The notes under the pieces: generated by a model
Told to the model about the DNA's origin: nothing
Databases searched by the model: none
The model's input: only the letters and a program-made list of their open reading frames with translations
Part shown: positions 22,535 to 30,800 of the stretch, one piece after another
How the letters are laid out: each line of letters starts with the position of its first letter
Position numbering within the stretch: position 1 is the stretch's first letter
Position numbers and translations under genes: made by a program
Virus record (IMG/VR): IMGVR_UViG_3300033153_007465
Location: 1-42,185 of that record
Strand: one strand, 5' to 3'
Source of the DNA: a virus
Length of the DNA: 42,185 bases

Positions 22535-23326
22535 GTCTTTTCCATCCTTCATGTTAACGATTGGCTCCATCCGCAAAAACGGATCATTTACTAATGCGCC
22601 GCCTTTCAAGGTAGGCCCGTGCTCCTGCCTTGTGTGTGGATGAATAAAATTCAAGGTGAATGTTGGTGAAAAATACCTAAACTCTCCGTCACTCAAACTG
22701 AGTGCACCTTTAGGTGTCCATTTTACTTCAGCCAACAATACCTGCCCTGAAATATCTTTGAAAATGTTTTTGATCCATCCCGCTGCTTCCCTACGGTCAT
22801 GATCATAATCAATGCGGATATCAACACCAAGCACTTCGTCTTTGAAGTTCTTGATGAATTGATCAAGCACGCCTTCAGTAATCTCCACTTCACCATAGTC
22901 AGGGTGGAAGCCTTTAACCACTTTGGCTACTTCGATTACGTGCGGTAGGTTTTCACTGAGTTTGATATCCTTGCCTTTACCGTTCTTACTTCGAAGGGAA
23001 AGACATAGGCCCTGTGAAACCTCACGCCACTCACCTACCTGAGCTTTCACACCCCGGCGGATCTCCATCATTTGAAGGCTACTCTCTTTGAAAGCAGATT
23101 CATCAAACTGTGTGAGCACAAACTCAGTAGCAGTATCTTCAATATCGCCCGTGAAAAAGAATTGGCCTTTTGCCCATTCAATCACTTCTGATTTTTCTTT
23201 GAACACAGTGTTGTTGAAGTGTAGGCGCTGTACTATGAAATCCTCTTTGTCTTTGAGGAAATCATCCAACTCCGCTTCACTATCAAACATCTCTTGATCA
23301 AACAGCACACTCTTAATGTCGCGCAT
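22097..23326 (-). CDS. Mu gpI-like capsid protease and scaffold
   Basis: 409 residues from ATG 23326 (AAGGGTG 8 nt upstream; an in-frame GTG at 23341 is less likely). Core: KGFHPDYGEVEITEGVLDQFIKNF, VDIRIDYDHDRREAAGWI, VKWTPKGALSLSDGEFRYFSPTF and GGALVNDPFLRMEPIV, the pattern of Mu I protein. The C-terminal third is charged coiled coil (ELEKQ...LKTDNKELSEKNTKLEKAAKDA), typical of a scaffold that is degraded during prohead maturation. Confidence 0.85.
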   Translation of the reverse strand: MRDIKSVLFDQEMFDSEAELDDFLKDKEDFIVQRLHFNNTVFKEKSEVIEWAKGQFFFTGDIEDTATEFVLTQFDESAFKESSLQMMEIRRGVKAQVGEWREVSQGLCLSLRSKNGKGKDIKLSENLPHVIEVAKVVKGFHPDYGEVEITEGVLDQFIKNFKDEVLGVDIRIDYDHDRREAAGWIKNIFKDISGQVLLAEVKWTPKGALSLSDGEFRYFSPTFTLNFIHPHTRQEHGPTLKGGALVNDPFLRMEPIVNMKDGKDMGNETISLSDHKTKVSELEKQISDYQLSEEKVKNVVTSLKTDNKELSEKNTKLEKAAKDAKAEGARTKLFSDGKINKAQLQALRDGKDMMDVLAMSEKMNLDPDGTNKGGGKAIELSDKEKKMCKKLDLTDEEYRKANPVEEGDE

Positions 23327-25535
23327 TACAACACCCTTCACTTAATGTGATTGATTTGCGTGCCGCTTTACTAATAGGCGGCACAGGCTCAATAGTCGGC
23401 TGGCCTTTTGACGTTTTCAGATTCGCACGCAGGATTGATTTACAGTTGTGATGCAAGGGTGGCTCATACCGTAGAAACTCAGCATCGTTTGTGGCAAACG
23501 TTTGACCGGCTAGCGTCTTACAGATCTCAGACTGTGGATCTGCATTCATAAACGTGAAGCTCTGAATTTCCTCAAGCACTTCCTTGTCAAAGAAGAAATT
23601 GTTGCGGCTGTCATTGATCATCACCGCTGTCACGTTTCCTGCTGCTGTGTCCACAGTGCCCTGTGTGATGTACTTATCAGCAGTATCATCAAGATCCTTC
23701 TTGATCAGTGCAGGATCATTGGTGGAGCTTTCAGAGCCCATAAATTGAAAGGCTACCCTGTCTGTCAGATCTTCTGACTGCCTCTCAACAATGTGCTCTA
23801 CTTCCCTATTCAAAAGAAGCTGCGTGTGTTTAGGCAGCTTTGAGAAGTCATTTAGCTTGATATCTTTCAAGCCTCTCATTCTAAACTTAATCAGGCGCTC
23901 AATGTCTTTTAATTTGACGTTCTGTTTGGATGGTATTTCCGAACGCGCCTGATCTAAGGCTTCTACACTTATAGAAGTGAGAAGTGCCTTCAATTCTTTT
24001 TTATATTTTGCCTTGCCACCTACCTTGATATCATCAATGGCTTTGAGCTTGCCATTAGCAGGTAGCGTTTTGTACTTACGCATTACATCAGCAATATATT
24101 TATCACTGATGAATCTAAGTTGATCCCTCATCAATGCACTCACGGCTTTTGAACGCATTGTAATGAGGCTCACAGGCGTCTTTGCCTTATCAGCCATTTC
24201 AACATCGGTGCGGGAAGCACTGCCCTCGTCTGAAGGTGGTGTGCTGCTAGGTGGATCAGAACCATTATCCCCTGCGCTTCCCTCTTCAGAAGTGCCCCCC
24301 GCACCTTCCTGATTTTCCACTGCCGTGCCTTCTGCCTTCTTAGGCAGATCATGTGCCTTGCGCACGCTATCCTCAAGAAGCTCATCCTTGGTGATCACAC
24401 CGGCTTTTGTGTAGCCTGTGATTACCTTCATTAGCTCTTCACCCGCTTTATCAGTGATGCCCATACTAGTAAGCTTTGGCATCACACTTATGGTGTCACC
24501 ATAATTCAAGCGTACAAGATTTGGGATTAACTCGCGGTTAACGGGCTTTGCAAACCCGTTAGCCAGCATGGAGATAACATTGAATAAAAACTCTGATAAA
24601 TCTTTCCCCAAAGCGAATGCACCACTGTTGCCTCCAACACCAAGTTCAAGAAATGACAGAAGCCAAGCGCCTGCCATTTCTTCATCTTCTGATTTGATTA
24701 CTTTTTGAATTTTCTCAGGATCAAAATTACCATTGGCATCTAAGAAAAGCTCACAATCCTCAGGATAGATAATAAAACTATCCTCAGCTGAGGTGAATGC
24801 TGCAAGCACTGCAGCAGCAGCTTTATACTCTTCACTGTTGGCTGTCCACTTAGATGGAATTTTCAGCCGTGGTGTACCAACTGAAAATCTCTCCATGCCA
24901 ATATACTGAAGCTCTTTAGCAAGGAGCTTGCGCGTGTAAGGCCCATACAAGGATCTCAGTAATGCGGTGCCGTTATTATCACCCTCTTGCTCCATGTAGA
25001 AGATCAGAAGGTTTTCAGCAGGCAGCCACACGTCTAAATCAAGATCACCTGTTACCACTTGATGAATTTTTTCTAAAGCACCTGTGGTGTGATCATGTTT
25101 CCACTCAATGAGGGTTTCCTGATTACGGAAACCAATCTGAGCCAAGCCTGTATACTCACCAAACTCTTTGTCAGTTTTGTTTGCATGCACAGGCTCAAAT
25201 ACTGAATGCCCATGCACAGGAGCAAGCAATGCTTCATGTTGAAATTTCTCAAAATCAATATCTTCAAATAAGATACGCTCAATCAGCGCAGCCACTTCAA
25301 GATCTTTCTTATCATCTGATACTGGCTCAATGCTCCACTTGGCAGCTTTGATTGGTGCTAGCAAGCCATTCAAAACTTTTCTAACCTGAGGCTCAGACCG
25401 GCGCATTTTATTATAGACCGCAGCCGCAAGGTAGCCTTGCAGGGTGGTTATATGATCATCTGAATGTGTGCCGGAAAAAATTGTTGAGCCAGAATTGCCA
25501 ATGGGCTTTTTATTCACTAAATCAGTGAAGCTCAT
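23313..25535 (-). CDS. portal protein fused to MuF-like head morphogenesis protein
   Basis: 740 residues. About 1-390 matches DUF935/Mu gp29 portal proteins (LQGYLAAAVYNKMRRSEPQVRKVLNGLLAPIKAAKWSIEP..., ELGVGGNSGAFALG..., MANGFAKPVNRELIPNLVRLNYG). A low-complexity linker (about 395-445, EGAGGTSEEGSAGDNGSDPPSS) follows. The C-terminal part carries the MuF/SPP1 gp7 signature near 665-715: a Cys (SEICKTLAGQTF) and PPLHHNCKSILRANL. The portal is the DNA gate at one vertex; MuF proteins ride into the head. It overlaps the protease gene by 14 nt. Confidence 0.88.
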   Translation of the reverse strand: MSFTDLVNKKPIGNSGSTIFSGTHSDDHITTLQGYLAAAVYNKMRRSEPQVRKVLNGLLAPIKAAKWSIEPVSDDKKDLEVAALIERILFEDIDFEKFQHEALLAPVHGHSVFEPVHANKTDKEFGEYTGLAQIGFRNQETLIEWKHDHTTGALEKIHQVVTGDLDLDVWLPAENLLIFYMEQEGDNNGTALLRSLYGPYTRKLLAKELQYIGMERFSVGTPRLKIPSKWTANSEEYKAAAAVLAAFTSAEDSFIIYPEDCELFLDANGNFDPEKIQKVIKSEDEEMAGAWLLSFLELGVGGNSGAFALGKDLSEFLFNVISMLANGFAKPVNRELIPNLVRLNYGDTISVMPKLTSMGITDKAGEELMKVITGYTKAGVITKDELLEDSVRKAHDLPKKAEGTAVENQEGAGGTSEEGSAGDNGSDPPSSTPPSDEGSASRTDVEMADKAKTPVSLITMRSKAVSALMRDQLRFISDKYIADVMRKYKTLPANGKLKAIDDIKVGGKAKYKKELKALLTSISVEALDQARSEIPSKQNVKLKDIERLIKFRMRGLKDIKLNDFSKLPKHTQLLLNREVEHIVERQSEDLTDRVAFQFMGSESSTNDPALIKKDLDDTADKYITQGTVDTAAGNVTAVMINDSRNNFFFDKEVLEEIQSFTFMNADPQSEICKTLAGQTFATNDAEFLRYEPPLHHNCKSILRANLKTSKGQPTIEPVPPISKAARKSITLSEGCCNARH

Positions 25536-25539
25536 ATTT

Positions 25540-27177
25540 TCAGCTTTCCCTTACTTTGATTCTACTATTGATTCGCTTGAAAGTATCACGCTTCTCTGTG
25601 CGCTTTGTCAAAGGCTTAGTTTTCTTCTTAGGTATAAACCTACCGGGCTCTACATCCAAGTGACGCCCTATGTTACACATTGCTAACGCATCCGCTCTAT
25701 CCGGTGAGCGTCCTGCAGTGCGTGCTTTGAATTTGTCTTTAGGTTCTACCTGTATTTTACCTGTAGAAGTGAACTTATAGATGATGTTGGGCAGCTGAGA
25801 TGTGTGCTCATCATCATTCATAATATCTAAGTTGTGTTTAATATCCTCTCCGAGCTTACCAAACATCTGCGCTCTGACATTCAAATATGTTTCCTTATCG
25901 CCCTCATCTTCAGGTGACGCACCGGATTGAATTTCTATGATTATGATGTGTTTTCCAAGCTTAGGCTTAGGGCCTGTTTGTGCCTCAACCAGAATGTCAT
26001 ATACACCGGCACCAATACCAACACAGTCAACACTAAGCACAGTAGGCCTTGAATAATTATCTGCCTTCAGAAATGCTATCACCTGCCCTGCAACGTGGGT
26101 TACATCACGCTTTGTAATTGTAAGCCCATCCGTTTCCTTGTAACCAAGCACCTCCACTATACGGCTATCATCGTCACCAAATCGGGCAACGTCTACACCC
26201 ACATATCTAGTGGCATTAATATCAACTTCAATGTCACGCTCAATAGCTGCCTCTACGGTTGAGTAGGGCACCATTGAATAATCATCATCATCCGGAAACT
26301 CACCCCACACCTTGCCCTGTACAAGCGGATGCTTCATCCCGTGCTTGAGCACAAATGGGATTGCCCATTGAGCCTTTAGCAAATAAGTCACGGGCAACTT
26401 GTAGCCCTCAATGCGCTTGAGCCGTGGGCCTGGTTTTAATTTCCGTAGGACCTCAAGCTCACGCTCAACTTTAGCTTTTGAGGTAAAGCCATTTGCTATC
26501 ATGTTAGGTGATTCAAAACAGGACAGGTGAACTTTATGCCAAGCAGGATCATGGAACAGGCTGAAGAATTTGCAGTTGCGCGTGGTAGGATTAGCGATGC
26601 ACACCCACTTCACAATCAAGCCTGAAGTCATGAGCCCTTCAGCCATCGTGTAAATGTCAGCAGGCACACCTGTTGCCTCATCAAATACAATCAGCACATA
26701 TTTAGAATGGAAGCCTGAAAAGTTAGATCCACTTTGCTCCTTTGATGAGCTTTGGGCATCCTTCTTGGTTGAGAAGCCCATTGCATACCACTTGTCATTG
26801 AACTTTAATTCAGTGCCTGTGAGGTGACCGCCTATGGGCCACACAGCATTCTTGTGGGCATCACGCAACTCTCCCCACAGCAGTTTGTTTACCTGCCTGA
26901 ATGTTGGTGCAGTAGTGATTACAATGCTTGGCTTGTACACGGAAAGAAACCAAAGGATCACTCTGCCGAGTGTCCAGGTTTTTGAAATGGAATGAGTTGC
27001 CCGGATGCACACGCGGTCATGAGCTACAATGGCTCTGAGTATTTTGATTACATTTGAAAGAAGGGTAGTTACACCGAGCACCCGAGTGAAATATTTCTCA
27101 GGCCACTTCCTAAAATTGTTTCTGATTTTTATGAGCCGTTGCTTTTGCTCATCAGTCAGTTTCATCATCAAGGGCAT
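25540..27177 (-). CDS. terL: terminase large subunit
   Basis: 545 residues. ATPase domain with a degenerate Walker A, RATHSISKT (59-67), and a good Walker B, VLIVFDEA (161-168). The RNase H-like nuclease has D329 (YVGVDVARFGDDDSR), D384 (LSVDCVGIGAGV) and SPDRADAL (D493, D496). It cuts and packages DNA into the prohead. Start ATG 27177 overlaps the TerS end by 26 nt; ATGs at 27168 and 27165 are alternative starts. Confidence 0.93.
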   Translation of the reverse strand: MPLMMKLTDEQKQRLIKIRNNFRKWPEKYFTRVLGVTTLLSNVIKILRAIVAHDRVCIRATHSISKTWTLGRVILWFLSVYKPSIVITTAPTFRQVNKLLWGELRDAHKNAVWPIGGHLTGTELKFNDKWYAMGFSTKKDAQSSSKEQSGSNFSGFHSKYVLIVFDEATGVPADIYTMAEGLMTSGLIVKWVCIANPTTRNCKFFSLFHDPAWHKVHLSCFESPNMIANGFTSKAKVERELEVLRKLKPGPRLKRIEGYKLPVTYLLKAQWAIPFVLKHGMKHPLVQGKVWGEFPDDDDYSMVPYSTVEAAIERDIEVDINATRYVGVDVARFGDDDSRIVEVLGYKETDGLTITKRDVTHVAGQVIAFLKADNYSRPTVLSVDCVGIGAGVYDILVEAQTGPKPKLGKHIIIIEIQSGASPEDEGDKETYLNVRAQMFGKLGEDIKHNLDIMNDDEHTSQLPNIIYKFTSTGKIQVEPKDKFKARTAGRSPDRADALAMCNIGRHLDVEPGRFIPKKKTKPLTKRTEKRDTFKRINSRIKVRES

Positions 27178-27724
27178 CCATCATATCACTGATACTGCCA
27201 TGATAATGTATATTGGTTGAAGTTGATTCAAACGTATCCTTGACTGCACCTGTGTGCTTACCAAGAAGCTTCATCGCTTTGTCTTTACTCATCAGAGTGA
27301 ATTTGAAAACCTTGCTTGCCTCTTCAATGCACTCACCATCCCGAGCATACCTTGCAGGCTTCTCATGGATCTGCACAGACTGGATCATAGTTCGTATGTA
27401 TTTAGGAATTTTCTCAAGCTCATCCTTCGTGCAGCCCTCTTTACCCATCTCCATAAACTTTGAGAAATCTGCATAAGCTACCTGCTTTAACCTATCTACA
27501 ACCCATTTGGCATCCACATTACAAACCCGATTGCGCTCTTCTACAATCTTATCTATTGCCTCTGCGATGCAAGGTTTAGCTAGCAATCTTCCCACACTCA
27601 CGCGCAGAGATTTATAAGTTTGTTTGTAGCCAGCCTTTTTCATAGCCTGCACACCATTGAAGCTCACCACATAATATCTGCAGAAAAGTTTTTCCTTAGG
27701 CGTTAGCCCTTTGCTTTTTGGCAT
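27152..27724 (-). CDS. terS: terminase small subunit
   Basis: 190 residues. The opening LTPKEKLFCRYYVVSFNGVQAMKKAGYK...LLAKPCIAEAIDK is the helix-turn-helix domain of the Terminase_2 family, which recognises packaging sites and regulates TerL. The C-terminal part is a helical tail ending in acidic DMMDALDDETD. GGGAG is 5 nt before ATG 27724. First gene of the packaging-head module after the RHH-like gene. Confidence 0.9.
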   Translation of the reverse strand: MPKSKGLTPKEKLFCRYYVVSFNGVQAMKKAGYKQTYKSLRVSVGRLLAKPCIAEAIDKIVEERNRVCNVDAKWVVDRLKQVAYADFSKFMEMGKEGCTKDELEKIPKYIRTMIQSVQIHEKPARYARDGECIEEASKVFKFTLMSKDKAMKLLGKHTGAVKDTFESTSTNIHYHGSISDMMDALDDETD

Positions 27725-27759
27725 CTACTCCCCCTACTTCTATTGTACATCAATGCTTA

Positions 27760-28191
27760 CTAATCGGATGGATAAGGAATATCCTCTTCAGATAGCAATG
27801 ATTTATTATGATCATTTGTAATTTTGTGCCAATGCATACCAACAACATGCTTCATCAGACTGTTGATCACCTGACTCATTTTCCATCCCTCACGGTCACA
27901 CACCATCTTGAACTGTGCTCTCACAACCATATCCACAGTTACACCAAAATGAATTTTCTGAGTTACATCTCCAAAGGCAACTGACTCAATTCCTCTCAAC
28001 AGGTTAGCCTCATATGCAAGGCGCTTATCAACTGCTGCTTGAATAGCAGCCTTTTTACGCTCTTCTACACGCTTTCCTAAGCGCACGCCCGCTACTGCCA
28101 TGTCATCTGCAAATGATCTTGGTTTCTTTGCAGGGTATTTTTCCTTGAACGTTTTACTAGGTTTCTTTGCCTTTTTCTTTTTCTTTGCCAT
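27760..28191 (-). CDS. basic protein with C-terminal RHH-like segment, first gene of the late block
   Basis: 143 residues. N-terminus very basic (MAKKKKKAKKPSKTF) and helical up to 65. The segment FGVTVDMVVRAQFKMVCDREGWKMSQVINSLMKHVVG (about 82-118) fits strand-helix-helix of an RHH-type DNA-binding fold. GGAG is 8 nt before ATG 28191. It opens the leftward block next to the palindromic control region, so control of late transcription is a reasonable inference. Confidence 0.6.
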   Translation of the reverse strand: MAKKKKKAKKPSKTFKEKYPAKKPRSFADDMAVAGVRLGKRVEERKKAAIQAAVDKRLAYEANLLRGIESVAFGDVTQKIHFGVTVDMVVRAQFKMVCDREGWKMSQVINSLMKHVVGMHWHKITNDHNKSLLSEEDIPYPSD

Positions 28192-28249
28192 AACTTATCT
28201 CCATTTTGCGCTCAAACCTCAGCGCTCAAGTCTTAGTGGTATATAGCAT

Positions 28250-28285
28250 GTGAATAGATACTTTAATATTAATATATCTATTCAC
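28250..28285. promoter_or_regulatory. 36-bp near-perfect nested palindrome
   Basis: Arms GTGAATAGATA (28250-28260) and TATCTATTCAC (28275-28285) are perfect complements, and the centre holds TTAATATTAA (28263-28272) on the same axis. Only two base pairs of eighteen fail. AT-rich and without a U-run, so a protein operator is more likely than a terminator. The centre shares a 14-mer with 1641-1654. Confidence 0.6.
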
Positions 28286-28373
28286 CCCCCATATATAAAA
28301 GGAATTTGGGAGTGCAAACCGGGAAACCTCAATGATTTCATACAACCCACTTCCAGGCAGGCCTGAGGTTTTC

Positions 28374-28395
28374 GTGATATCAAATTTGATATCAC
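28374..28395. promoter_or_regulatory. perfect 22-bp palindrome
   Basis: GTGATATCAAA followed directly by its reverse complement TTTGATATCAC, with no mismatch. Expected for a dimeric regulator or sharp-hairpin site. A related TCAATATCAC lies about 30 bp to the right. Confidence 0.6.
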
Positions 28396-28446
28396 CTGCT
28401 AGCAAGTGATTGCAATTGCTATCAATATCACGCACCTGCTAATATC

Positions 28447-28475
28447 TTGACAAACAGGCTTGCCTGTATCATGCT
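28447..28475 (+). promoter_or_regulatory. probable promoter of the accessory operon with operator-like repeat
   Basis: TTGACA (28447-28452) followed by the inverted repeat ACAGGC-TT-GCCTGT (28454-28467) and TATCATGCT. The -10 is uncertain: CATGCT has 17-bp spacing, TATCAT only 14. The inverted repeat lies between the boxes, so binding there would repress. Start of the 28498 operon is 30 bp to the right. Confidence 0.4.
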
Positions 28476-28497
28476 CTGAGTCATGGAGGCAATGGAT

Positions 28498-28875
28498 ATG
28501 ATTAATCATGGATGTAGCATTTCTTTAATGCACGGCTACCTTAATACGGAATTCATTCTTGCACTGGCCTGCCGGAAGTTAAACCTCACACCTGAACAGA
28601 TTGAAGAGAAGCTAGGCCGATACACCAAGGGCAAACGCAAGGGTGAGTTGCGTGGCAAGCTTGCTTGGTTTAAGTGTACACGTGGTGGATGGTTGAAGTA
28701 CTCCCGTGAGTATATGGATGGAACTGTAATCAAGCCGGGACAGACATGGGGATACAAGGTTGTGGATGCGTGGAGTGATGAAATCAAAATTGGTTATGAC
28801 TCTACAGGTGCGGCGGATGCATGCTTGGCTGATGAAATAACTGCACTTGCTAAAGCCCGTGTTGGAGGTGAGTAA
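28498..28875 (+). CDS. hypothetical protein, first gene of the accessory operon
   Basis: 125 residues from ATG 28498, with GGAGG (28485-28489) 8 nt upstream; ATGs at 28483 and 28492 are less well placed. Helical N-terminus, then a basic LGRYTKGKRKGELRGKLAWFKCTRGGWLKYSREYMDGTVIKPGQTWGYKVVD. No recognised family. The first gene of an early operon is often a host-takeover protein, but that is only an inference. Confidence 0.7.
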   Translation: MINHGCSISLMHGYLNTEFILALACRKLNLTPEQIEEKLGRYTKGKRKGELRGKLAWFKCTRGGWLKYSREYMDGTVIKPGQTWGYKVVDAWSDEIKIGYDSTGAADACLADEITALAKARVGGE

Positions 28876-29114
28876 TGGATAAACAAGAACTTAGAAAACA
28901 AATTGGTGATCAAATTAGGCAACATGATTTAGATCAGATTAAAGAGCCAATGACAGGGAATCTTGAGGATTACATACTCTCAATTCCATTGATAGCTGCA
29001 GCCCCACGTATGTTGGAAGCCTTGAAACAAGTGATGCATCTAAGTGTGAGTGCTGAAGGAGATGAAATTTTTATTGGGGTAAAGGCTGCCATTGATAAAG
29101 CTGAGGGCAAATAA
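28875..29114 (+). CDS. hypothetical small protein
   Basis: 79 residues, acidic, helical (MDKQELRKQIGDQIRQHDLDQIKE...). The segment LIAAAPRMLEALKQVMHL is the kind of 'APRMLEAL' helix seen in many small phage proteins of unknown function. It overlaps the previous stop as TAATG and the next start likewise. Confidence 0.7.
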   Translation: MDKQELRKQIGDQIRQHDLDQIKEPMTGNLEDYILSIPLIAAAPRMLEALKQVMHLSVSAEGDEIFIGVKAAIDKAEGK

Positions 29115-29359
29115 TGACAAAAAGAAAACTGGATCAAGCATTGAAATATGAACACTCAATAACCTTTACAGGCAGGGGCAGATTTCCTATGGATATGCTG
29201 CGCTATGATAGGTGTTCACCCAAAACAGAAAGTGATAGCAACACAGCTTGTAATCAAGATAAGTTTAGGGATGTAACAGTTGTGCGACATACTCCGGGTG
29301 CTAAGCCTGTTTGGAATTTTGATAGATGGGCTTCTTTTGGATGGAGGCAGGTGAAGTGA
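29114..29359 (+). CDS. hypothetical small protein (DUF-like, HSITFTGRGRFPMDMLRYD)
   Basis: 81 residues. The central EHSITFTGRGRFPMDMLRYDRCSP is a pattern seen in phage early proteins of unknown role. 1-nt overlap with the previous gene. The stop overlaps the following GTG start (GTGA). Confidence 0.65.
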   Translation: MTKRKLDQALKYEHSITFTGRGRFPMDMLRYDRCSPKTESDSNTACNQDKFRDVTVVRHTPGAKPVWNFDRWASFGWRQVK

Positions 29360-29574
29360 CCTACCTATTCAAACTGCAACTGAAGTGTGGCTGTGCATGG
29401 CGAGTGGTGCAAGGTGAGGAGCACAAGGAATTACAGCGGCGCATTGAGCATGGTAAATATAAACAGTGTGAGTGGGAGTTTATAGAAAGTGTACCAAACT
29501 ATTGCAGCATTAAAAGCAGTATTATGGATATACTTCAACGCGATATCAAATGCTATCAGGAGCACAAGAAATGA
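29356..29574 (+). CDS. hypothetical small protein
   Basis: 72 residues from GTG 29356, which overlaps the preceding stop by 4 nt and has GGAGG about 9 nt upstream. An in-frame ATG at 29326 is inside the upstream gene and less likely. Sequence: CGCAWRVVQGEEHKEL...KQCEWEFIES, with three Cys, no clear metal site. Confidence 0.6.
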   Translation: MTYLFKLQLKCGCAWRVVQGEEHKELQRRIEHGKYKQCEWEFIESVPNYCSIKSSIMDILQRDIKCYQEHKK

Positions 29575-29729
29575 ATTTACCAACTGAAACGGATGATGTG
29601 GAAAGCCTAATTCCTCATGTGGTCAAGCTACGTGACAAAGCTTTGCATGAGTGTGATTTTGGAACCGCTGTAATGCTATCACATGTTATTGCATGGCTGA
29701 ATTGGATTAAGAAACAGGTGCAGAAATGA
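29571..29729 (+). CDS. small hypothetical protein
   Basis: 52 residues: MNLPTETDDVESLIPHVVKL, then a helix ending WLNWIKKQVQK. ATGA overlaps on both sides (29571-29574 and 29726-29729) show it is translated as part of the operon. Function unknown. Confidence 0.7.
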   Translation: MNLPTETDDVESLIPHVVKLRDKALHECDFGTAVMLSHVIAWLNWIKKQVQK

Positions 29730-29935
29730 AATTCCCTAGAGTGTCAGGCTACACACGCCTTGAAACTTACCTGCTGCAAGATGTATATGTGGGGATTTAT
29801 GAGAAGGTGGATCAGAATTACTTTGCTGTGTACTACAACAAGGCAGGCAAGTGGAATTGCCTGGACACTTACGCGGATCTACCAAGTGCCTACATGATGA
29901 TTCTTAAAAAGTTTGGGAGGTATACAGATGCCTAA
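29726..29935 (+). CDS. small hypothetical protein
   Basis: 69 residues, aromatic-rich (YTRLETYLLQDVYVGIYEKVDQNYFAVYYNKAGKWN), predicted beta-sheet then a helix. ATGA-coupled to the previous gene and overlapping the Spo11-like gene by 8 nt. No family recognised. Confidence 0.65.
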   Translation: MKFPRVSGYTRLETYLLQDVYVGIYEKVDQNYFAVYYNKAGKWNCLDTYADLPSAYMMILKKFGRYTDA

Positions 29936-30800
29936 AATCCAATATCAACAATACGGCTTACGTGAGGGAAGCCTCAAGATGATTGCAGCTGCAAATGAAA
30001 TCATCGTAGACTTCCAAGGGCAGGGCTTTGATCTGACATTGCGGCAGCTGTATTACCAGTTTGTTTCAAAGGCCCTCATACCCAACAAGCAATCAGAGTA
30101 TGACAAGCTCGGTGTGGTGATCAACAAGGGCAGGCTAGCAGGCCTCATTGATTGGAATGCCATTGTAGACCGCACACGTAATCTTGTGGGCAACACACAT
30201 TGGAGTGCACCACAGGATATTATGAAGGCTTGTATTAACTCCTACGCCCGTGACAAATGGGAAGGCCAGCCAAACCGCGTGGAGGTATGGATTGAAAAGG
30301 ATGCCCTCATAGGTGTGATAGCAGGCATCTGTGAAGAGCTAGACGTGGATTACTTCTCATGCCGTGGGTACACGTCGCAGTCTGAGATGTGGCGTGCCTC
30401 ACGCAGGCTGCTGCGCTATGAGCGTGAGAAGCAGCACCCCATTATACTGCATCTTGGTGATCATGATCCTAGTGGTATTGACATGACTCGGGACATTCAA
30501 GAACGGCTGCACATGTTTAGATCAACTGTAGAGGTGGAGCGCATCGCGCTGAATATGGATCAGATTGAAGAGCTTGAGCCACCACCAAACCCTGCCAAGC
30601 TCACAGACAAGCGGGCTGCAGCATATGTTGAACAGTATGGCATGCAGTCATGGGAGCTAGACGCCTTGAGCCCACAGTACATCACGGATCTCATTGAGAA
30701 GCACGTGGGCATGTACATTGATGAGGATATCAAAGAAGAGGTACAGCAGCGTGAGGATGAGGAAATTGAGAAGTTAAAAGGAGCCATGGGTGATTTATAA
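29928..30800 (+). CDS. Spo11/topoisomerase VI A-like TOPRIM protein
   Basis: 290 residues from ATG 29928 (GGGAGG 7 nt upstream). The N-terminal winged-helix-like part has LTLRQLYYQF at 36-45, recalling the catalytic-Tyr motif of TopoVI-A/Spo11 (Y42/Y43). A TOPRIM-like core follows: VEVWIEKDALIGV (E123) and HLGDHDPSGIDMT (D178, D180). Then PPPNPAKLTDKRAAAYVEQYGMQSWELDALSP, shared with related phage proteins. No B-type ATPase subunit was seen in this genome, so it may be a stand-alone 'Mini-A'-type enzyme or a DNA-binding/recombination factor. Confidence 0.75.
   Translation: MPKIQYQQYGLREGSLKMIAAANEIIVDFQGQGFDLTLRQLYYQFVSKALIPNKQSEYDKLGVVINKGRLAGLIDWNAIVDRTRNLVGNTHWSAPQDIMKACINSYARDKWEGQPNRVEVWIEKDALIGVIAGICEELDVDYFSCRGYTSQSEMWRASRRLLRYEREKQHPIILHLGDHDPSGIDMTRDIQERLHMFRSTVEVERIALNMDQIEELEPPPNPAKLTDKRAAAYVEQYGMQSWELDALSPQYITDLIEKHVGMYIDEDIKEEVQQREDEEIEKLKGAMGDL

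Larger units (their letters stand above)
28192..28497. promoter_or_regulatory. divergent control region between late and accessory blocks
   Basis: A 306-bp AT-rich interval separating leftward and rightward operons. It contains a 36-bp near-palindrome (28250-28285), a perfect 22-bp palindrome (28374-28395), the direct repeat CACCTGCTA (28393-28401 and 28433-28441) and ACAGGC-TT-GCCTGT within a TTGACA promoter (28447 onward). A leftward frame 28226-28435 crosses these sites but is not considered a gene. Confidence 0.75.

Noticed and set aside
28226-28435. Leftward 69-codon reading frame
   Set aside because: It crosses the palindromes and AT-rich promoter-like sequence, has no SD and no recognisable protein pattern.
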